DNA of 64,000 bases from Sitta carolinensis (Eukaryota > Chordata > Aves > Passeriformes > Sittidae). Under the pieces are notes generated by a model, which was not told where the DNA came from, searched no databases, and worked only from the letters and a program-made list of their open reading frames with translations. The DNA is taken from NCBI GenBank assembly GCA_032173965.1, contig JAVUNC010000019.1:7316501-7380500 (forward strand), read 5' to 3'. The translations under genes were made by a program, and so were the position numbers. Positions 1 through 14,660 of the stretch are shown piece by piece (the stretch's first letter is position 1; the number at the start of each line of letters is the position of its first letter).

Positions 1-3000
1 ATCCTTTGGTCTCATAAAATTAATTTTGTACATGGAAGAAGATAATTTCCTTAAAAGAAAATTCTGAAAAGGACCTTTTGAAGACAAGAACAAGTAAAAT
101 CAAGGGCTCTGCTCCTGCTAATATAGTTCACACACCCAGCAATCATAATTTCGTAAATTAGTGCCTGAAAATATGTTGACAAACATAGGAACCTGGCACC
201 CACAGACCTCATGCAATTACTCCATTATGCTTTCTGTCATAGAGATTTTCAGCTAAATCAAATCTGAGTAGTTTTGTTTCATTGTTAGGGATTTTTGTTG
301 TTTTTTTTTTTTTTTTTAAATTTTGTGCTTAGATTCTGAAAGAGCTCCTCATGGTTAAACATAATTCCATCTTTTGTAAAAGAGGAATGTGTCTTCTCTG
401 GTGTGTTTTGAGCAATAGTTTGTGATTTCTTGTGTGCAGAAGCTTCTACCTCACTGGTTTTAATGGCAAAAAAGGCACAGAAACTTGCATGGGATCTCTC
501 TAAGGCAAGTATTGCTGTCATTCATCACCTTAACGAGATTAATGGAAATAGCAAAGCTAAAGAGAACTTCATCTGTTACAGATGATATACTGGCAAGCTC
601 AACTTCCCTTTACCCAAAAGAAAATAGCAGTAATTTCCTTTAACATCTTTGGTGTTTGTTCATGTCAACCAACCTTATTGTATGTGATATCAAAATGGAG
701 CTGGCCTTCCAAAAAGGAATACTTATCATGCATTTTGCACTGTCAAACCTGGCTGCAAGTCCTGAAATGTGATAACATGGTCCTATTCAATTTCATTTTC
801 CTTTCCTGTGTTTAACTTGGGATGAGAACATGCAAATGGGAAATACATTAGCTCTGTTTGATAGGAATTCATGCTTTCCTCTAGAAACGTATGAAAATTT
901 GGGGATCAGCACTTAAGTCCTAGGAAATCTGCCTCAGCTTACAGAATTTCATCAAAGCATGAAAAAATCAAAACTTAATTTTATGTTTTGGTTGCTGTAA
1001 GAATATGTTTAGGGATTTGACAGAGAAGCTTTGTAAAATTACCTACTTGCCCCTGTAAATTGTTAGGAATCAAACCAGAATTCCCTACAGGCACTAATTT
1101 TTAAGAGGTTGTAGTTAAGGATGACCTCCAATGAACTAACCCTTGGGGAGGACCTAATTTGGGAATGACAATGATAACATTTCTAATTTTGTTTGAGACT
1201 GAAGATGAGAGCTCCCATGCCATGAGACCAGAATTTCAGCATGTCTGAGGTATTTTTGCAGACACTGGTACTGTATCATACTCTTTGAGGGACTGGTGCA
1301 AGAAGTACTCTGATGTATAGGTATGGAACAAGCATTTAAACCAACTTCCAGCCTTGTACATATTTGATTTTTATAAAAAGATGGCTCTCTCAGTTTTCAA
1401 TTTTTTTTTTCCCTTTTCTTTCTTTTTAATGCCAGCTTTAATTGCCTTCAGTACTTTATTGTATCGAGTACCAGAATCTAAGAGCGTGTTCTGTTAAAGG
1501 TTTTCCTTTTATCAGTTCTCATTGGCTACACTTCACTTCATCCTAGTGTTAGTACTGATCAATTTAACATAGAGAAAATTATCTTGGACTAAAAACAAAC
1601 AAAAAGGAATACTGGATTTATTGAATTATTTTTTTCAGACATTTTCAGAACCTGACTCTCCTTTATCTACATGGGGTTGAGATACCTCGGCACTGTTATG
1701 TACTTAACAGCCTGTAAAAAAATCTGTCTATAGCAGATGTGTGCTATTTATTTATGGGTTTTCTTTAAACTTTGCTAGACTGTAATTAGGAGGTTTGATA
1801 CAAAGGAGATTTTTTTAATCTGGACAAGTTGTTTCACTGTTTTGGTGGTGTTCTTCCACAGTTTGTAAATTGAATTGTGCTCCCCTTTTGAATGGGACTT
1901 AGAAAGTCTCCTAAAAGTTATCATAATAATTGAATGAGTATGAATATACTTCAAATCTGTGGTTCTTGTTATTGAAGTAGTGTGGCTTAATTCACTTCTT
2001 GGTTAAACTACCAAATACTCTAAGATCATCTTTATTCACCAGCATTTCAAAGAATGCAGATAAAACCATTCATTACTTTTTATCAACTGTGAGTTTAGCA
2101 GGTCACACTGATTATGCAGCTGCTGTATCATTCTATAATTGACTGTATGTTTCTGACTGCTACACAAAACTTGTTTGTAATTGGGAAATATCAGAGACAA
2201 GTGTAAGGAGTTTTCAAGTTACAAAACTGCCTTGAGGAGCTGAGCTCTTAGAAACTTAAATAAGTGTCTTCCCATTATCCTGAACAAAATGCACTTGGAA
2301 GGCACTGATGAGAGGGGAGGGACAAGGAACTCTACAGCAAGGCTGCTGCTGCATAGCTGCAGACAGACTCCCAGTGGTGCATTAATTCTGGCTTCCCAGC
2401 TTAAGGGTTCCTCCAAGGCTTTACAAAATGGGGAGGTGGCAGGAGGGCTGACTGTTGTCCCTAAAAATAAACCTTCTGATTTGTTTTAGTAGAGTAGAGT
2501 CAGTTCTCATGAATTGTAAGATAAACAAGAGTCATGTTTACATTCCTTTAAAAGAGATATCACCTGATGGACTTCTCAAGTGACCAGTGAAAATAGAGAA
2601 GTAGTAACTTCTCTGTCCAATCTCTGATCACTGTCCAGAAACGTAGATATATGAAATCAACAATAAACTAGAGACTTCCTTTCTTCTTCTCTACCTGAAC
2701 ACTTGCTCTGTGTGTTACTGTGTTTCTATCTGCATCGCAGTAACAGCTGACAAAAGAAGTAATTATTTCATTCTGACTATCTTATTTTCATCTTAGTGAT
2801 TGGAAGGACATGCAAAAGTTCTGAGGGATGTTTCTAAAGCAGAAACATATAGCTCTGGTAGCATCAAGGTAAAACCAAGTCCTGTGCCCAGCAGCTGGGT
2901 ATATTCTTTTCAGAATGTCAGGACTCACAAAACTTGGCATTCAGTTGCTATAATTTTATCTGGTGGTTAGGAGTAGACTCATTACACTGGGACCACAGAG

Positions 3001-6000
3001 GGGAATGAATCAACAATGAGCCTTGTAAGAGACAAGTAACTAAGTTGCTGGGGAAATTGGGAATTGTTCCTAGTAATCTTGTTTACTAGTAAATGCTGTA
3101 GTCTGTAAAAGCAGAAACGTTTTCCTCTGCCAATACAAATTCATTAGTTTGCAATTTACAGTCTAAGTTGATACAAAGCCAAATTCAACAAGAGCAAAGT
3201 TTTATCTGCAAAGAGACTGCGCTGTTGGTATAGTAGTCAATTGACTGGAAAATGTATTCTCGCTTTCCTTGAAATTTAGTTTAAAAACATAAATGCATGT
3301 GGATTTGTCTAAATAATAAGTTTCTTAAATGATAAAAACCAGAGAAGGTGGCAGCAGATTTCCTCACCAAGCTGTATTTCTCTAGAGCTGCTCAAGGAAG
3401 GGAGGAAGCCTGGAGAGCCAGAGAAGGAGGCTGGTTGGAATCACCACCTGTGGACTCCTGTATCTGCTGCTGCAGCGTGGAGCAGCATTGTCAGTGCTGA
3501 GCAGCTGTGATGACAGGGAGACTGATTGCAGGGGAAATGGCCTTTAGCAGAAGAGCTGCGGATTTGCAAGGGTCAGGGCTGTGAAAACAGAAAATGGGGC
3601 AAGCCCTCTCCCTTCAGTAGCATAAAATGAGGAGAGTGGCTGCAAATGAACTCTTATCACAACTCTTTCCTGGGAAGCTTTGCTGGTCCGCTTTAGGATA
3701 TATACAAAGATGTATACATTTAGGCACACAACCTTGGACTTCTGTCCTTTTGTACTTAGAAAATATGTTGTTTTTTCAATAATACAATATACTGGGGCTT
3801 GGAGTTTGGGTGAAGAGACCCAGAGAACCTTAGATTCTAAAATCTGAAGTAAAAAATGGCTGGGTTTGAAGCATTGTCATTTCAGAAAATCAGCATAAAA
3901 AACAATTGGTATAAATGATTGAAAGGGCTTAGGTTCTATACTTAGAACAGAAACTGTTCTGCTTGTATCTATTCTTACCTTTCACGTCCTTAGTTATCTC
4001 CTGAAAAAAACACCATGTAATTTCTGTGTACAACGTATAAACTTAAATGCTACAGCAAAAGAAGGTTTCTAAATTATTTTATGTGAAATCAATAAAAAAT
4101 GGCAGAAACTTAACAAATTCTTTGTTAGAGATTCAAGAGACTCTGTCAGTCACATTGATTTATTTTTGATGGAGGTGAAACTTGTTTAGGCAGCACAGTC
4201 TACATCCTGTGGAAAAAATTGTTGGGATTTTGTTTGCTTGTTAAATTCCACAAAGCATTCCTGTATTTTCCTTTCAGAAATATCACTCAGGGTTTCACAG
4301 AAAAATCTTTTTCTCGGCATGGGGCTTCATAACAGTCACTGGTAGAAATGCCATTGACTGGTACCCTTCACAGGGCTTGGATTGACTTGTGGTCGTTCTT
4401 CACTAAAGAGATGTGTGTGACTAAACTATCTCGAAAGCAGAGGGGGAAAAAAACCTTTCTCCCCTTTTGATTTTTTTTTTGCTAGAAATTCCATCTCTGG
4501 TATAGAGGCCTTCTCAGTGAAACATTTAAGCACGGGAAGCATCCTGGTTTCCAAAAGATTGCGTGTTTCAGTTGGATTGAATAGCTTCATTGAAGGATGA
4601 GTCGTACTTTGGACTGTCCTGGGGCATTGTGGGCATTTCTAAGCAGTCTCCTACTCGGTCTCTGCAACTGGTTCTCTTTTTTCTGTAAAGCATTCAACGT
4701 TGTTCTTTTTTTATTCTTATAATGGCAATTACCTCTTCTTGAGTACAAGTGTATTTGCAACTGAATAAAAATTTACAATAGTCTTTGATAGTTTAGGTAA
4801 CTGGATAGCTTCTGGGAGAAATGATATTAAAATACTTTATAAGCATATCCTTTTTCAAAAGAGAAGTGGCCTTTTCTTAAAGGATTCTGTGTACTTTACT
4901 GAGGGAGTGCTATTAAAGGGAATGATTAGACACTTTTTTATTAATAATTCAGAATGATACAATCCCACTTCTATTTGTAGTCCTGCCTAGCAAATCACAG
5001 TATCACATTTGTAACTCTATATTTCATCTCACTGTCCTCAAAGTAAGAATGTGTGAGCTGGCATGGTAGGGATATTACAAGACTAAACTTGGAAAAACAG
5101 CAAAAATCTTTTCATCAGCATTGCTTTAAGAAACAGAGAGCTCATGCAATATTAATTTTTTGGGGGGGGGGAACAATTGTATTGTTCTGTAAATTTCTCC
5201 AAATTTTCTAATGGTTTCTTTTCAGTCTGGAAGTAGCATAATGCTTGACTTCAATTCTTATAAATCTGGGCAGTATTGCTTCAGAATGCTGTTTTCCCAG
5301 ATGTGGGGATTCTCTGACAAGCTGTTGCCAGCCAGCACCCAGCCAGGCTTCACAGGGCTGGTGGGACTGCACAGTTTTAAATAAGACTGAGCTGTGAGAC
5401 TTCTCTCCCATACTGTGCTGCTACAGATATGATTGTATAAAGAAATCAAACCTATGCTGCGGTTTGAAATATTTTGGAAAGGTTGTTAGGGTTTTCTCAA
5501 TGAGGAGGACATTCTTGAAAGTTCCTTTTACTAGTGAATGCTTTTTGTTTGGCTTCTGTATGGTGGTGGGTGTGTTGTTTTGTTGGGTTTGTGATTTTGT
5601 TTATAGCTTTTATTTCCATTCCCAAAATACAAGTTGAAAAATCACATGCATTTGTAGTCTCCCAGTGCCACCTCCTTAGGCTGGAAGGTCCATGCAGCCT
5701 GAGAGTTGAAGTAGGAGCCATACTCGTTGCTGGAGGAGCACTTGCAGTGTGTTCAAGTTACCCTCCGGAGAGATCACATTTGCAGGCTGTTGCTTTAAAC
5801 TTGGGAAAAGCTTTTGAGTGACATGATTGTCTTGACATTTAATTTAATGCATGAGGTTCTTAAAAATGTTACAAGTAGTTAAAGATGGTGGATAGGATAA
5901 AACTAAATTAAGCCCATCATGAGCAGCAGCAGCAGCACTTTCCTATGAAGATGGCTTCCCCTGCCCTTTCCTTGTGTGAGGTGGTAGACTCTGAAGACTG

Positions 6001-6051
6001 TTCTACTTGGAGTCATGTTTGGTCATCTGTGGAAAACAAATTGGTTAATAG
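1..6051 (+). other. ALK: ALK upstream intron, unique sequence
   Basis: No exon, RNA gene or recognisable transposon is seen. The stretch is AT-rich with frequent stops in all frames. It holds a 17-nt T run at 301-317, a 10-nt G run at 5162-5171 and a short AGC run at 5922-5937. Blocks at 2290-2450 and 3340-3540 are somewhat richer in GC but show no gene structure. Its assignment to ALK is an inference from the single exon downstream. Confidence 0.6.
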
Positions 6052-6170
6052 ATTTTAAGGCCAAAGGAGACCATTAGATCATCTGACCTAGTAGTGGATA
6101 GAAATTGATCCAGTAATCTTCGTATTGATTCCAGTAAGTTATTTATTAAAAATGCACCTTGATGAAAGAT
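6052..6170 (-). mobile_element. Ancient CR1/L3-type LINE 3' relic
   Basis: The stretch beginning ttttaaggccaaaggagacc, then attagatcatctgacct, resembles the reverse complement of the 3' end of an old amniote LINE family (CR1/L3-like) common in turtles and crocodiles and found as faint remnants in birds. The resemblance is from memory and fades after about 110 bp. It would be much older than the other CR1 copies in the window. Confidence 0.42.
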
Positions 6171-9100
6171 GGCTACCATCTGCTTTGCTTACTGTGTTGA
6201 GTGGCAATGTGTAAGGCTCACTAAACTTTGTCAAAATTTTTCATTGTTTCAATTATTTGAAAAGAGAGGACGAAAAAAATCAAGTTTCTGATAAAGGCAA
6301 TAGATTGCACTTGTAATTTATGTGGGAATCTCAAGAGACTGAACTATAGGAAAAGGATTTTGAGAGTAGAAAGGTCATGTTCAGTTTATCCCTTATTAAG
6401 TAGTTATCCTGAAAATTAATTCATTACTTGGCTAAAAGGGTTGTCATTTACCATATGAAAGAACTGCTTTAGAAGATGCCAGTGTCAAGACTGTATAAAA
6501 GACCTACATGGGTGTAGTCAAACTTCTTCCAGGCTCTGCCTCCTGTCACAGCCTGACCCAAAGCCATGTCACTGATACTGAGAGCTGTAGCCAGGTACCA
6601 GCTCCCTGAGATTTCTGCCTGTGCTCGAAGTCCAGTTCAGTTGTGATGTCAGAGCAGCACAGGCTGGGCCTCCCAGCACTGCTGGTGGCAGTGCCTGACT
6701 GCAGCCCCAAGTTCAGCTGACTATCTGATGTGACTACAACCTTTTCTGTGTCACTGCCAAAAAAATGCCTTCATACAGCCACTACTGCCATGATTTTCTT
6801 CCTGCATGTCATTTGGTACTGAACTTTGTTTTGGTATCGGTTGCTTGTACTATCCTTTCTATTTGTCAATGATTTGACCTTTTATTTATGGTTACCCTAC
6901 CTCTACGACAGTTGACAACTTTGTTGCCTATTGTATTCTTCTCAGTGTATATTATATAGCAAGGCTCATTCTCCTCTCTCTTGTGAAAATATTTCCCTAG
7001 TACTCAGTTCTTCTCTATCATGTTGTAAGACTCATTTCTCAGCTCTAAAGCCATTTAACCTGTCCCATGTTGATCCTCTGGTGTTCAGAATGTCAGGACC
7101 ACCTCTTTAATCTTTTAAAAATACTGGTTTATTGCTGAGTTTCTCTTTGAAATTCTCTATTATTCTAAGAGCTATTAAACATAAAACCTCTAATATTTTA
7201 GATAACTCCTTTAGCCATGTCTTTCAGAATATAGTAGTGTTACCCCAGAGTAGGTCAATTGTGTTCAAAAGAACCCAAAAGGGACAAAGAAAGGCAAGTG
7301 TTCAATGAGCAATGCTCAAAGCTGTGCAAAGTCACAAGTGTGATCTGAATGTACAAATACAACATCTATGAATAGCAAGCAGCCACTGGTGAAATGCTGA
7401 AGGAGCTGCAAGCAATTAGCATGCACTGTTTTTGTGCCCCTTATACCTGTGTTGTCACCTTAAAAATCCCCTCCGATTGCAGCTGCTCCAGTTGTCTCCT
7501 GACACTCAGCACTGGGTGTGTTGGTTTTCCAGTGGCCAGGAATCCAAAGGCTGGGGTGTGTCCCAGCTCTTGGCCCGCAGCCTTTCGAGTCAGTCAGTGG
7601 AACACTGTCTTGGAAGGAGGCTTCCATTTTCAAAGTAGTCAAGACTATGATCAAGCAGTTCAGCTGCAGCCAGGGGAAATGTGATCTGGGCCTCTGACTG
7701 CTGTTTCAAACCAGAAATAGCTCAGCTGCTCATTACAGTTGAATTTATTTTAATAATGTATTGTGCTTTCAAAATGCATGGCTGCAGTGGGTCAGTCTGA
7801 GCAGGAAAGGTATTTCTTCAGTGCTCAGCAGAACCTTAGGTGCTCTCACAATGGAGTGTGTCTTCTCATAGAACAAACTCAGTTTTAAGTGACTGCAGAA
7901 TACTTGGATAGACATCAAGTGAGTCTGTTCTTTAATTTCAGTTTGAGGACATTAACAATTTCTATACAATTTTAGAGTGGTAAGCATGGAGTTTGGTTGG
8001 CCTGTTGGGGTTTTTTTAACATATTGTGATTGTTTGTATGAGGTTCATGTATTCCCCTAAAAGTAAATAACATTTGTTTATACATCATTGAAATCTAAGT
8101 ATAGAATTTTAATATTTTTGGTTATTTTATACTATTTTTGGCTTTAAGAAAACATCTGCTTCATAAAATATTAGTGTTAAATTCTTGTAGTATTTGTCTA
8201 GGGGTTTCACACACTATGCTTTAAAGGTATGTTGCTAAGCCAACAGATGTTCTTTTATTAATTATGATACAGTTCTTCCTTCTTTTCCTTCATTCTTGCT
8301 TTATTCTACTTCTTCCAGATTCATGGTGAAGGGTAGGATACTTCACTATTTCATGTGATGGAGTGAAATAAATGCTTTCTGAAAGCTTTCAGCATTTTAA
8401 TTAAATATGCAAATAGCTGAGGAGCAGTATAGATTACATTTTTTTATTAAAAACACGGATAAGGTACAATGTTAATCAGTGAAAAAGATCTTGCCCTTGC
8501 TTTTCTTAATGGATTATATTAGTCATTAGATCATTAGAATGAGTTCAAAGCGCTCCCTCTTCATCTCGTACTGTCACTTTGCTAATACCACTCTCTTATG
8601 AGTCACCTTCCCATTTAGTCAGTAATAAATTTTACCTCTCCTCCTCTCTTCTTTGCTTCCCAGCACCCACTTATTTGATTTGTTGTGTAACTTTCAAGGA
8701 AAGGCCATGTTACCTGGCTGAGGAGATTGAGAAAGGTACAACTGGAATGAAAGAGTGAGGCAGTGAATTAGCTCTGCCCATTCATATTCTGCCTTGATTT
8801 ATATTCTTTCAAATGCTTTTGAAGCACAAACCATGTGCTGGTCTCTGGAAATGAACACTTCATCTCCTCCCTCCCCTCCCCCTAAGGCTGCCATTAGTTA
8901 TTTGTGCAAAATCTGATTTATGCATTGGGCCAAGGCTTCTCCTTTGATGCCCCCATCACATCCCAAGTGGGGAACTTGAAACAAAACAAAGTGCTTGGAG
9001 AAGTGCTCTTTGCTCCTCCTGCAGCACAGGTGTGCTTGGGAACAGCAGGCTGGCAGGGACAGCTCTGTCTTCAATCAACAGTACCAGTGAGACAGGAGAT

Positions 9101-12100
9101 CAGTAATAGGTGGGGGACGTTTTCAGACTTGGTTCAAATTCAGCTGGTCACCAGGTGCTGGAAGTCATTGCTGTCTGCAGGGCACTTGATGGTCAGTGGA
9201 AAGGTCAGCTGATGGTCAGATGGAGAACTCTGTCTTTTCCATCAAAGCACTGTCCACAGGAGCTGGTGCTAATTTTTGGGCCCTGTTAGTGGTTTCAGCA
9301 GTGAAACCAAAGATTCTGAGCTACCCCGTCAGTCAGACCTTAAAGAGGATTCACTTTGTGGTTGTGAGGAAATATGTTGGGACATGTTCTAAAATTTTGA
9401 CCTATATACTTGTTTAAAGAAAATCACTGATTTTTCATACTTCGAGATGGGAAATTGGCTATGAGTACTGCATTTGTTCCAATCTCTTCCCAAAAAAGTA
9501 TAAGACAACAGTTTAAAAAAACTTTGTCTTTGGTTAAAGAGAAAAATGCACCGACCCCCACCCACCCTGTTACTGTGCCCAAGGAACTGTGTCAGCTCAT
9601 AGCTGACTCATGGGACCATGTCTATAGCAGATCATGGAAAGCTTTGTAGGAGAGGATCCTGGAAAGGAGGATTTTTAAGGAAAGCCTGTTGTGCAGGATC
9701 AGATCAGTGTTTTGCATCCTGACTCTGGTAAGGAAGAGGTCTCCATTAATAAGATGGCCATGATATAATGACAAGTGTCTTACCTGAAGAATGTAGGATT
9801 GACTGCTTTTACAAACACTATCTTAAGCAGGTTGCTTGCTCATCCAAATAGTTGTATTTGAAATAGCTTATTTGTATTATGGCTTAATCATTTCCTTCTG
9901 TTTGACTCTTCTTAGGAGTGAGCTGCATCTTCTAGATTTTCTTGCTTAGCATAGGAGTGCTGCAGTCAGTCCTAGGCAGGAGTGTTATCTCTTAAGAGCT
10001 AATGCTCATCCAGTCAGAGGGTGTGTTTGCATTTCAGTGCAAACATAAAAGTTCAAACAGTGAATTAAGAACGACTTCTCTAAAACACACACTTCCTAAG
10101 CAGTTGAAGAGTGATCTGTATTGCACACAAAGAGCACTTCAAATAATTTCCAGGGGGAAAAAAAAGTGTTTGTAGAACTTTCCATCTGTTTGCAGATTAT
10201 TCATTGCTAAATTAATAGAATATTCCTGCGTTATTCGGTTATGGCAATGTGCACCTTAGAAATGCCTTGATAAGGTGTGCTACAAAGACCATCTGTATTT
10301 AACATAGAACAGAACAAGCCTCTTCTTATCTGGTGGTACATCAGAGGGATATTTCATGATTCGTATTATTTGTAGTATAGTGATTTCCAGGATCTGCATT
10401 TCTGGTAAGGGTAAAGTCATTTAGAAAAAGAGTTTTATTGTTGAAGATTAAATGAAAAAGGTTATCTCAGAGTTTCCTGAAGCTAATAAGAAAACTACAA
10501 ACCCCAAATGCTGAAATGGAAAATTTCAGTGCCCTTTGGATGAGGCCAAGTATTTATTTATTTTTATTACAGGATTGCATTTATTTATCAGGAAATACAT
10601 CTGATTGTCTTTCACTGTTTTCTTGTCTTATAAAGTTTTTAAAGAAAGTTAGTTCTGATTTTTACAAATGGCATATTGGGGCAAAAAGAAAAGTTTCTCC
10701 AAAGACCACAAAGTGCTGGATGCAGAAATCTGAACTGTATGGTAGCTGTTCTTCCTCAAAGGTTGTGTTTCCTTCTGAGTATCCCATGTTGGTAGCCAGA
10801 TCTTGTTTGAGTTATGGCCTTGGCTTCTACACACGTTATTATGCATTTATTAGGCTTGTAGCATAGCTTGGTCCCAGAGATAGGTTTGGGCAGTTGTCTG
10901 ATATTTCATGGTGTTTTCTCTTTTTTTTTTTTTTTTTTTTTTCTCCCCTTGAGTTTCCCTCATTACAAGCAATGTAACATGCAGCTGCCATAAATTTAAT
11001 CTGATGGCAATGTGTATGTCTGATTCATCTTTGATTTCATGGCTGAATCCCAAAGGAGGGAAAGAGGGAGGAAATTGGGGGATCCTGGTGGCAAGCAGGA
11101 CTTAGGTGCTGGTAGAGATGATGAGTATCAGCAGGACTTGCTCAAGCAAAGTAGCTAAAGAGAAACCAGTGTGCACAGGTGGAAAAATGTTAAAATTGGA
11201 GATAAGAAAAATGCAAATTAAATATCAGTGATTCAAGAATGAATGTATAAGGCCATCAAGAAAGCTGCTGAGTGCTTGTCACTGGAGCAGAGAGAGATCA
11301 TACAGGAACTGACAATGATTGCAGGAATTTGCCCATCCAGTTTCGTCAGCAAAGTTCATTCAGTCATCCCCTTTACCTCTCCTAGACCACTTCTCATAAT
11401 ACAAATACCTTTGCTACTGCCACTGCTGAATGCTAAATAAATAAGTTAATATTCTAATAAAATTTAGACATGAAATAAATAGGTCAATCTATTTATTCTC
11501 TAACTAGGGTTCAGATGGATAATGAGGTATGGCTGGAGGCAGCACAGTGCCCTGGAAGCATATTGCTGTTTAGCCTGCTAATGATTGTGGTATGCTTAAG
11601 CCTAATTCATTTTAAGGCATTCTTTTGTTTAGGCTTTAAAAAATTTAGCTTAAGAAAACACTGAAAAACAATATTTTGAGAAACAAGCCCACCAACAAAC
11701 AAAACTTTAGTGTCTTGTGCTTCTGTTTAGAATAAGCTTAAATTTTTTGTGATTTTGGTCCTTTTTCTGTAGGTATTTGTCTTGCATCCTCTCATCACTG
11801 CTTTGCTACTTTTGTAATTCAGCTGTGCAAAATCCTCAGAGAGTTTGCATGTTCATGTCTGCCTGCCAGACACTTCCATGTCTGTTCATCTGCTCCGTTG
11901 ATTCCGTAGGTGGTTACATTTCTGAAGAACAACTCTGAGCAGTCACAGTGGTGCTTTCTGAAAGATCAGTGCAGTAACACTTTATTTCATTTCCATCTTT
12001 CTCCCCAGAGAAAAATGTGTCAGTCTGTAAGCCAATGTGCAAGGTATTTGCCATAATGAGGACATGATTTAATGAGGTGCAAGGGTATTCCCCCTTCCTG

Positions 12101-14660
12101 AGGATTTGTAATCTAACTTTTATGAGAGTGCAAAAGAGTCTTGTTTCTTTTGCCTAAGCAGCAGACATATTCTGGTAAAAGATGGTTGTGGATACCAGCT
12201 GAGGTCTTAAGACAGGGCTATGTTCTTCTCTCTTTAGATGTGACTTGGTTGGATAAGAGCCACTTCATTTGTTATCCTATTTCACAGGGTTACCTGATAC
12301 CATTAAAAGCTTGCTGGCCTTTTCTTAAAATGTGATGCCTTTCTGGGCAAGTAAATTAAATCCCTATGTGACATTTGCTTGCATGAGAATTAATCTGTTA
12401 TGAATCACATTTTAAGGCTCAGATGAAAAGTGCTACAGAAATGCAAAATATTTATTATATCTTTTATGAACAATTCTCTTGTTGTGTATGCATATTCACT
12501 GCAAATTCATATTGGCATTTATATCCAAAAGTGTTCTGCATTTTTTGCTGTTATTGTTGTAGGATTGATTTCAGTATAGTTTAGTTCTTGAAAGGCTTTC
12601 TTTTTTGAACTGTAATATGCAAATCACAGCAGTAGCAGAATCTTCAACTTCTTTTCCCTTTAATTAAATTTAGCAATTACAGTGCCATGGCACCTATGTG
12701 AACCACCATATGTTATTCATCTTTCTTATTGTTCTCAATTAGGGTGTTGTCTGGTATGGGTTTTTTTTGTCTGCTTCTTCTGCAGTGATTAATGTAATAG
12801 AGCTATAATCTCACTTATAATCAAACTTTCAGGAAAGGTTATTGGATTTGAGGTGACTTGTATGCAAGCAATTTCCCAACAGCCAAACTGAATGCTTGCA
12901 ATTTATGGGTTGTCAAACCTTTATCATTTCATGGCCAGATTATTACTACATCTAATAGACAGGTTTCTGGATTGTTGGGTTTTGTTTTTTTTTTTTTGTT
13001 TTCTTTCTGTTTTAGGGGCAGTATCCGTGCTTCATTAACTACAGTGTAATTTTACAGGAGGCCATATTTTTCAGATACTTTGTAATTGGCTTGTTATCAA
13101 GGCAGCACAAAGCATTCTCCTGTCATCATGAGTGTTCCATGCATGGTGAGGTGTAAGCAGAGCTGACTGGAAAATATTATTTGCTTTCATGAAAAAGCAC
13201 AGATTTCTTCTTTCAAACTATATATCCTCTTATGTATTAGGAAGTAGTTTCTAAATATGCATATCTACATATTTAATCCTTTGCAAGGAACAGGAGAAGC
13301 ACTCAGAACCATTACACACACTCTCTATGTGGAACTTGCTCTCTCCTTGCCATGTGCATACAAGGAGTGATGTAGGCACTAGGCTTGGCACTTTGAGAAT
13401 GTTGAAAGAGGGAAAGTGTGGAATAATTCCTTTGCTTATAGAAGATATTGATTTTATTCATGACTGAAGTCGGTAATTTTCTAGCCACAGGAGAATAAAT
13501 GTTGGGCTAGAAGTCTCTCTGTTTTGTCACTATATAAAGGTTTTCGTTTCAACCGGACCATCATACTAAGGAACTATGACAGACATTAAAGCATTTTCCC
13601 CAAAAAATGACAGTTCTCTTATAGTTGAGATCATCCTAAGTCTCACCTGATATGCTGAGTGCTAAGGCAGGACAGATCTTTTTAATCTGAAATAATAACT
13701 GCAAAATTGAAGGAAGTGTCAGCACCCATGAGAGGGTACATCATTGACAAAATGGAAAGGCAAATATGATTTGATTTTTTTGAAGCAGCTGGCTAGGGAG
13801 GAAGGGTACTACATTAAAAGTATCCAAATTATAAAAGCCAACATCGACCAGCTCTGAAGGTTTTAGGGTGATCTTCATGAAATAAATGGCAGCTGCAACT
13901 CTGTTTCTGACTGGGTAGGTATCCACGTGCCAGCCTCTGTCATAAATCGATTGCCCTGCTGGAAGTCTAGAGGCCAAGGGACAAATGGCCACAATTATTT
14001 CTACAAAGCCAAGATTATTCTGTATGCCATAGTGTAAGTGGTGCTAGCTTTACCCAGTATTTAACTGTCTTAGAAAATATGAAATATTTTGGTTCTTTTG
14101 AGTGCTGTTATATTTCAAAATAGTTTATGTTCCAATTGTTTATGAACCATAATACTTGATCAGCCTCCATCTTCCCCTGACAAGGTGTTAACATCTGCAA
14201 ATAGCAGGCTGTTATCAAACCCTTGAACACACTTTAATATTTCAAGCAACAGCATCAAGTTGTGTTTTCTGTATATTGGTCTCTTTACAAGGATTGCAAA
14301 CTAAACTGTATAGGACCATGGAGGTTGTTTTTTATGGCTTTATATGTAATTTTTCACCACCCTATTTTGTGTTGTTTGGGTCTTGTACACTTTGTTCACT
14401 ACAAGGCAGATGATTTTACCTTAATACAAGGTGTTACCAGATTTCTATCTAGCTGCACCAGCTTAGCATTTCCTCAAAAGTGCATTTTATTGGCTTTGTA
14501 AACTGTGCAGTGATATAAAATGGCTACCAAGCTCTAGTTGTCTGCCACTTCCAAATGAAGACAATCTTTCATTCAGAAGTATTCTTGAAACCTTCAAAAG
14601 TGGTAGAGCTTATACAGCATTGTAAAGGAGAAAAGCATATGTACAACATTATTCATGATT
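6171..14660 (+). other. ALK: ALK upstream intron, unique sequence
   Basis: No coding exon is supported. Simple tracts include a 22-nt T run at 10921-10942 and a 13-nt T run at 12985-12997. The longest open frames (116 codons at 10516-10866 +, 102 at 8904-9212 +) show no recognisable family and no credible splice context. A minus-strand frame at 13741-13992 is discussed among the findings. Confidence 0.58.
10921..10942. repeat. Poly-T tract, 22 nt
   Basis: Twenty-two consecutive T bases follow ttttctc and precede ctccccttg. It is a simple homopolymer with no visible retrocopy beside it. Confidence 0.95.

Noticed and set aside
4606..4632. A frame reading Trp-Thr-Val-Leu-Gly, like the start of the next ALK exon
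   Set aside because: It lies upstream of the identified exon, has no acceptor directly before it, and the similarity stops after four residues.
829..12625. Several octamer-like atgcaaat sites (for example near 829, 8408, 11211 and 12616)
   Set aside because: Such 8-mers are expected by chance in AT-rich intron sequence and they are not clustered.
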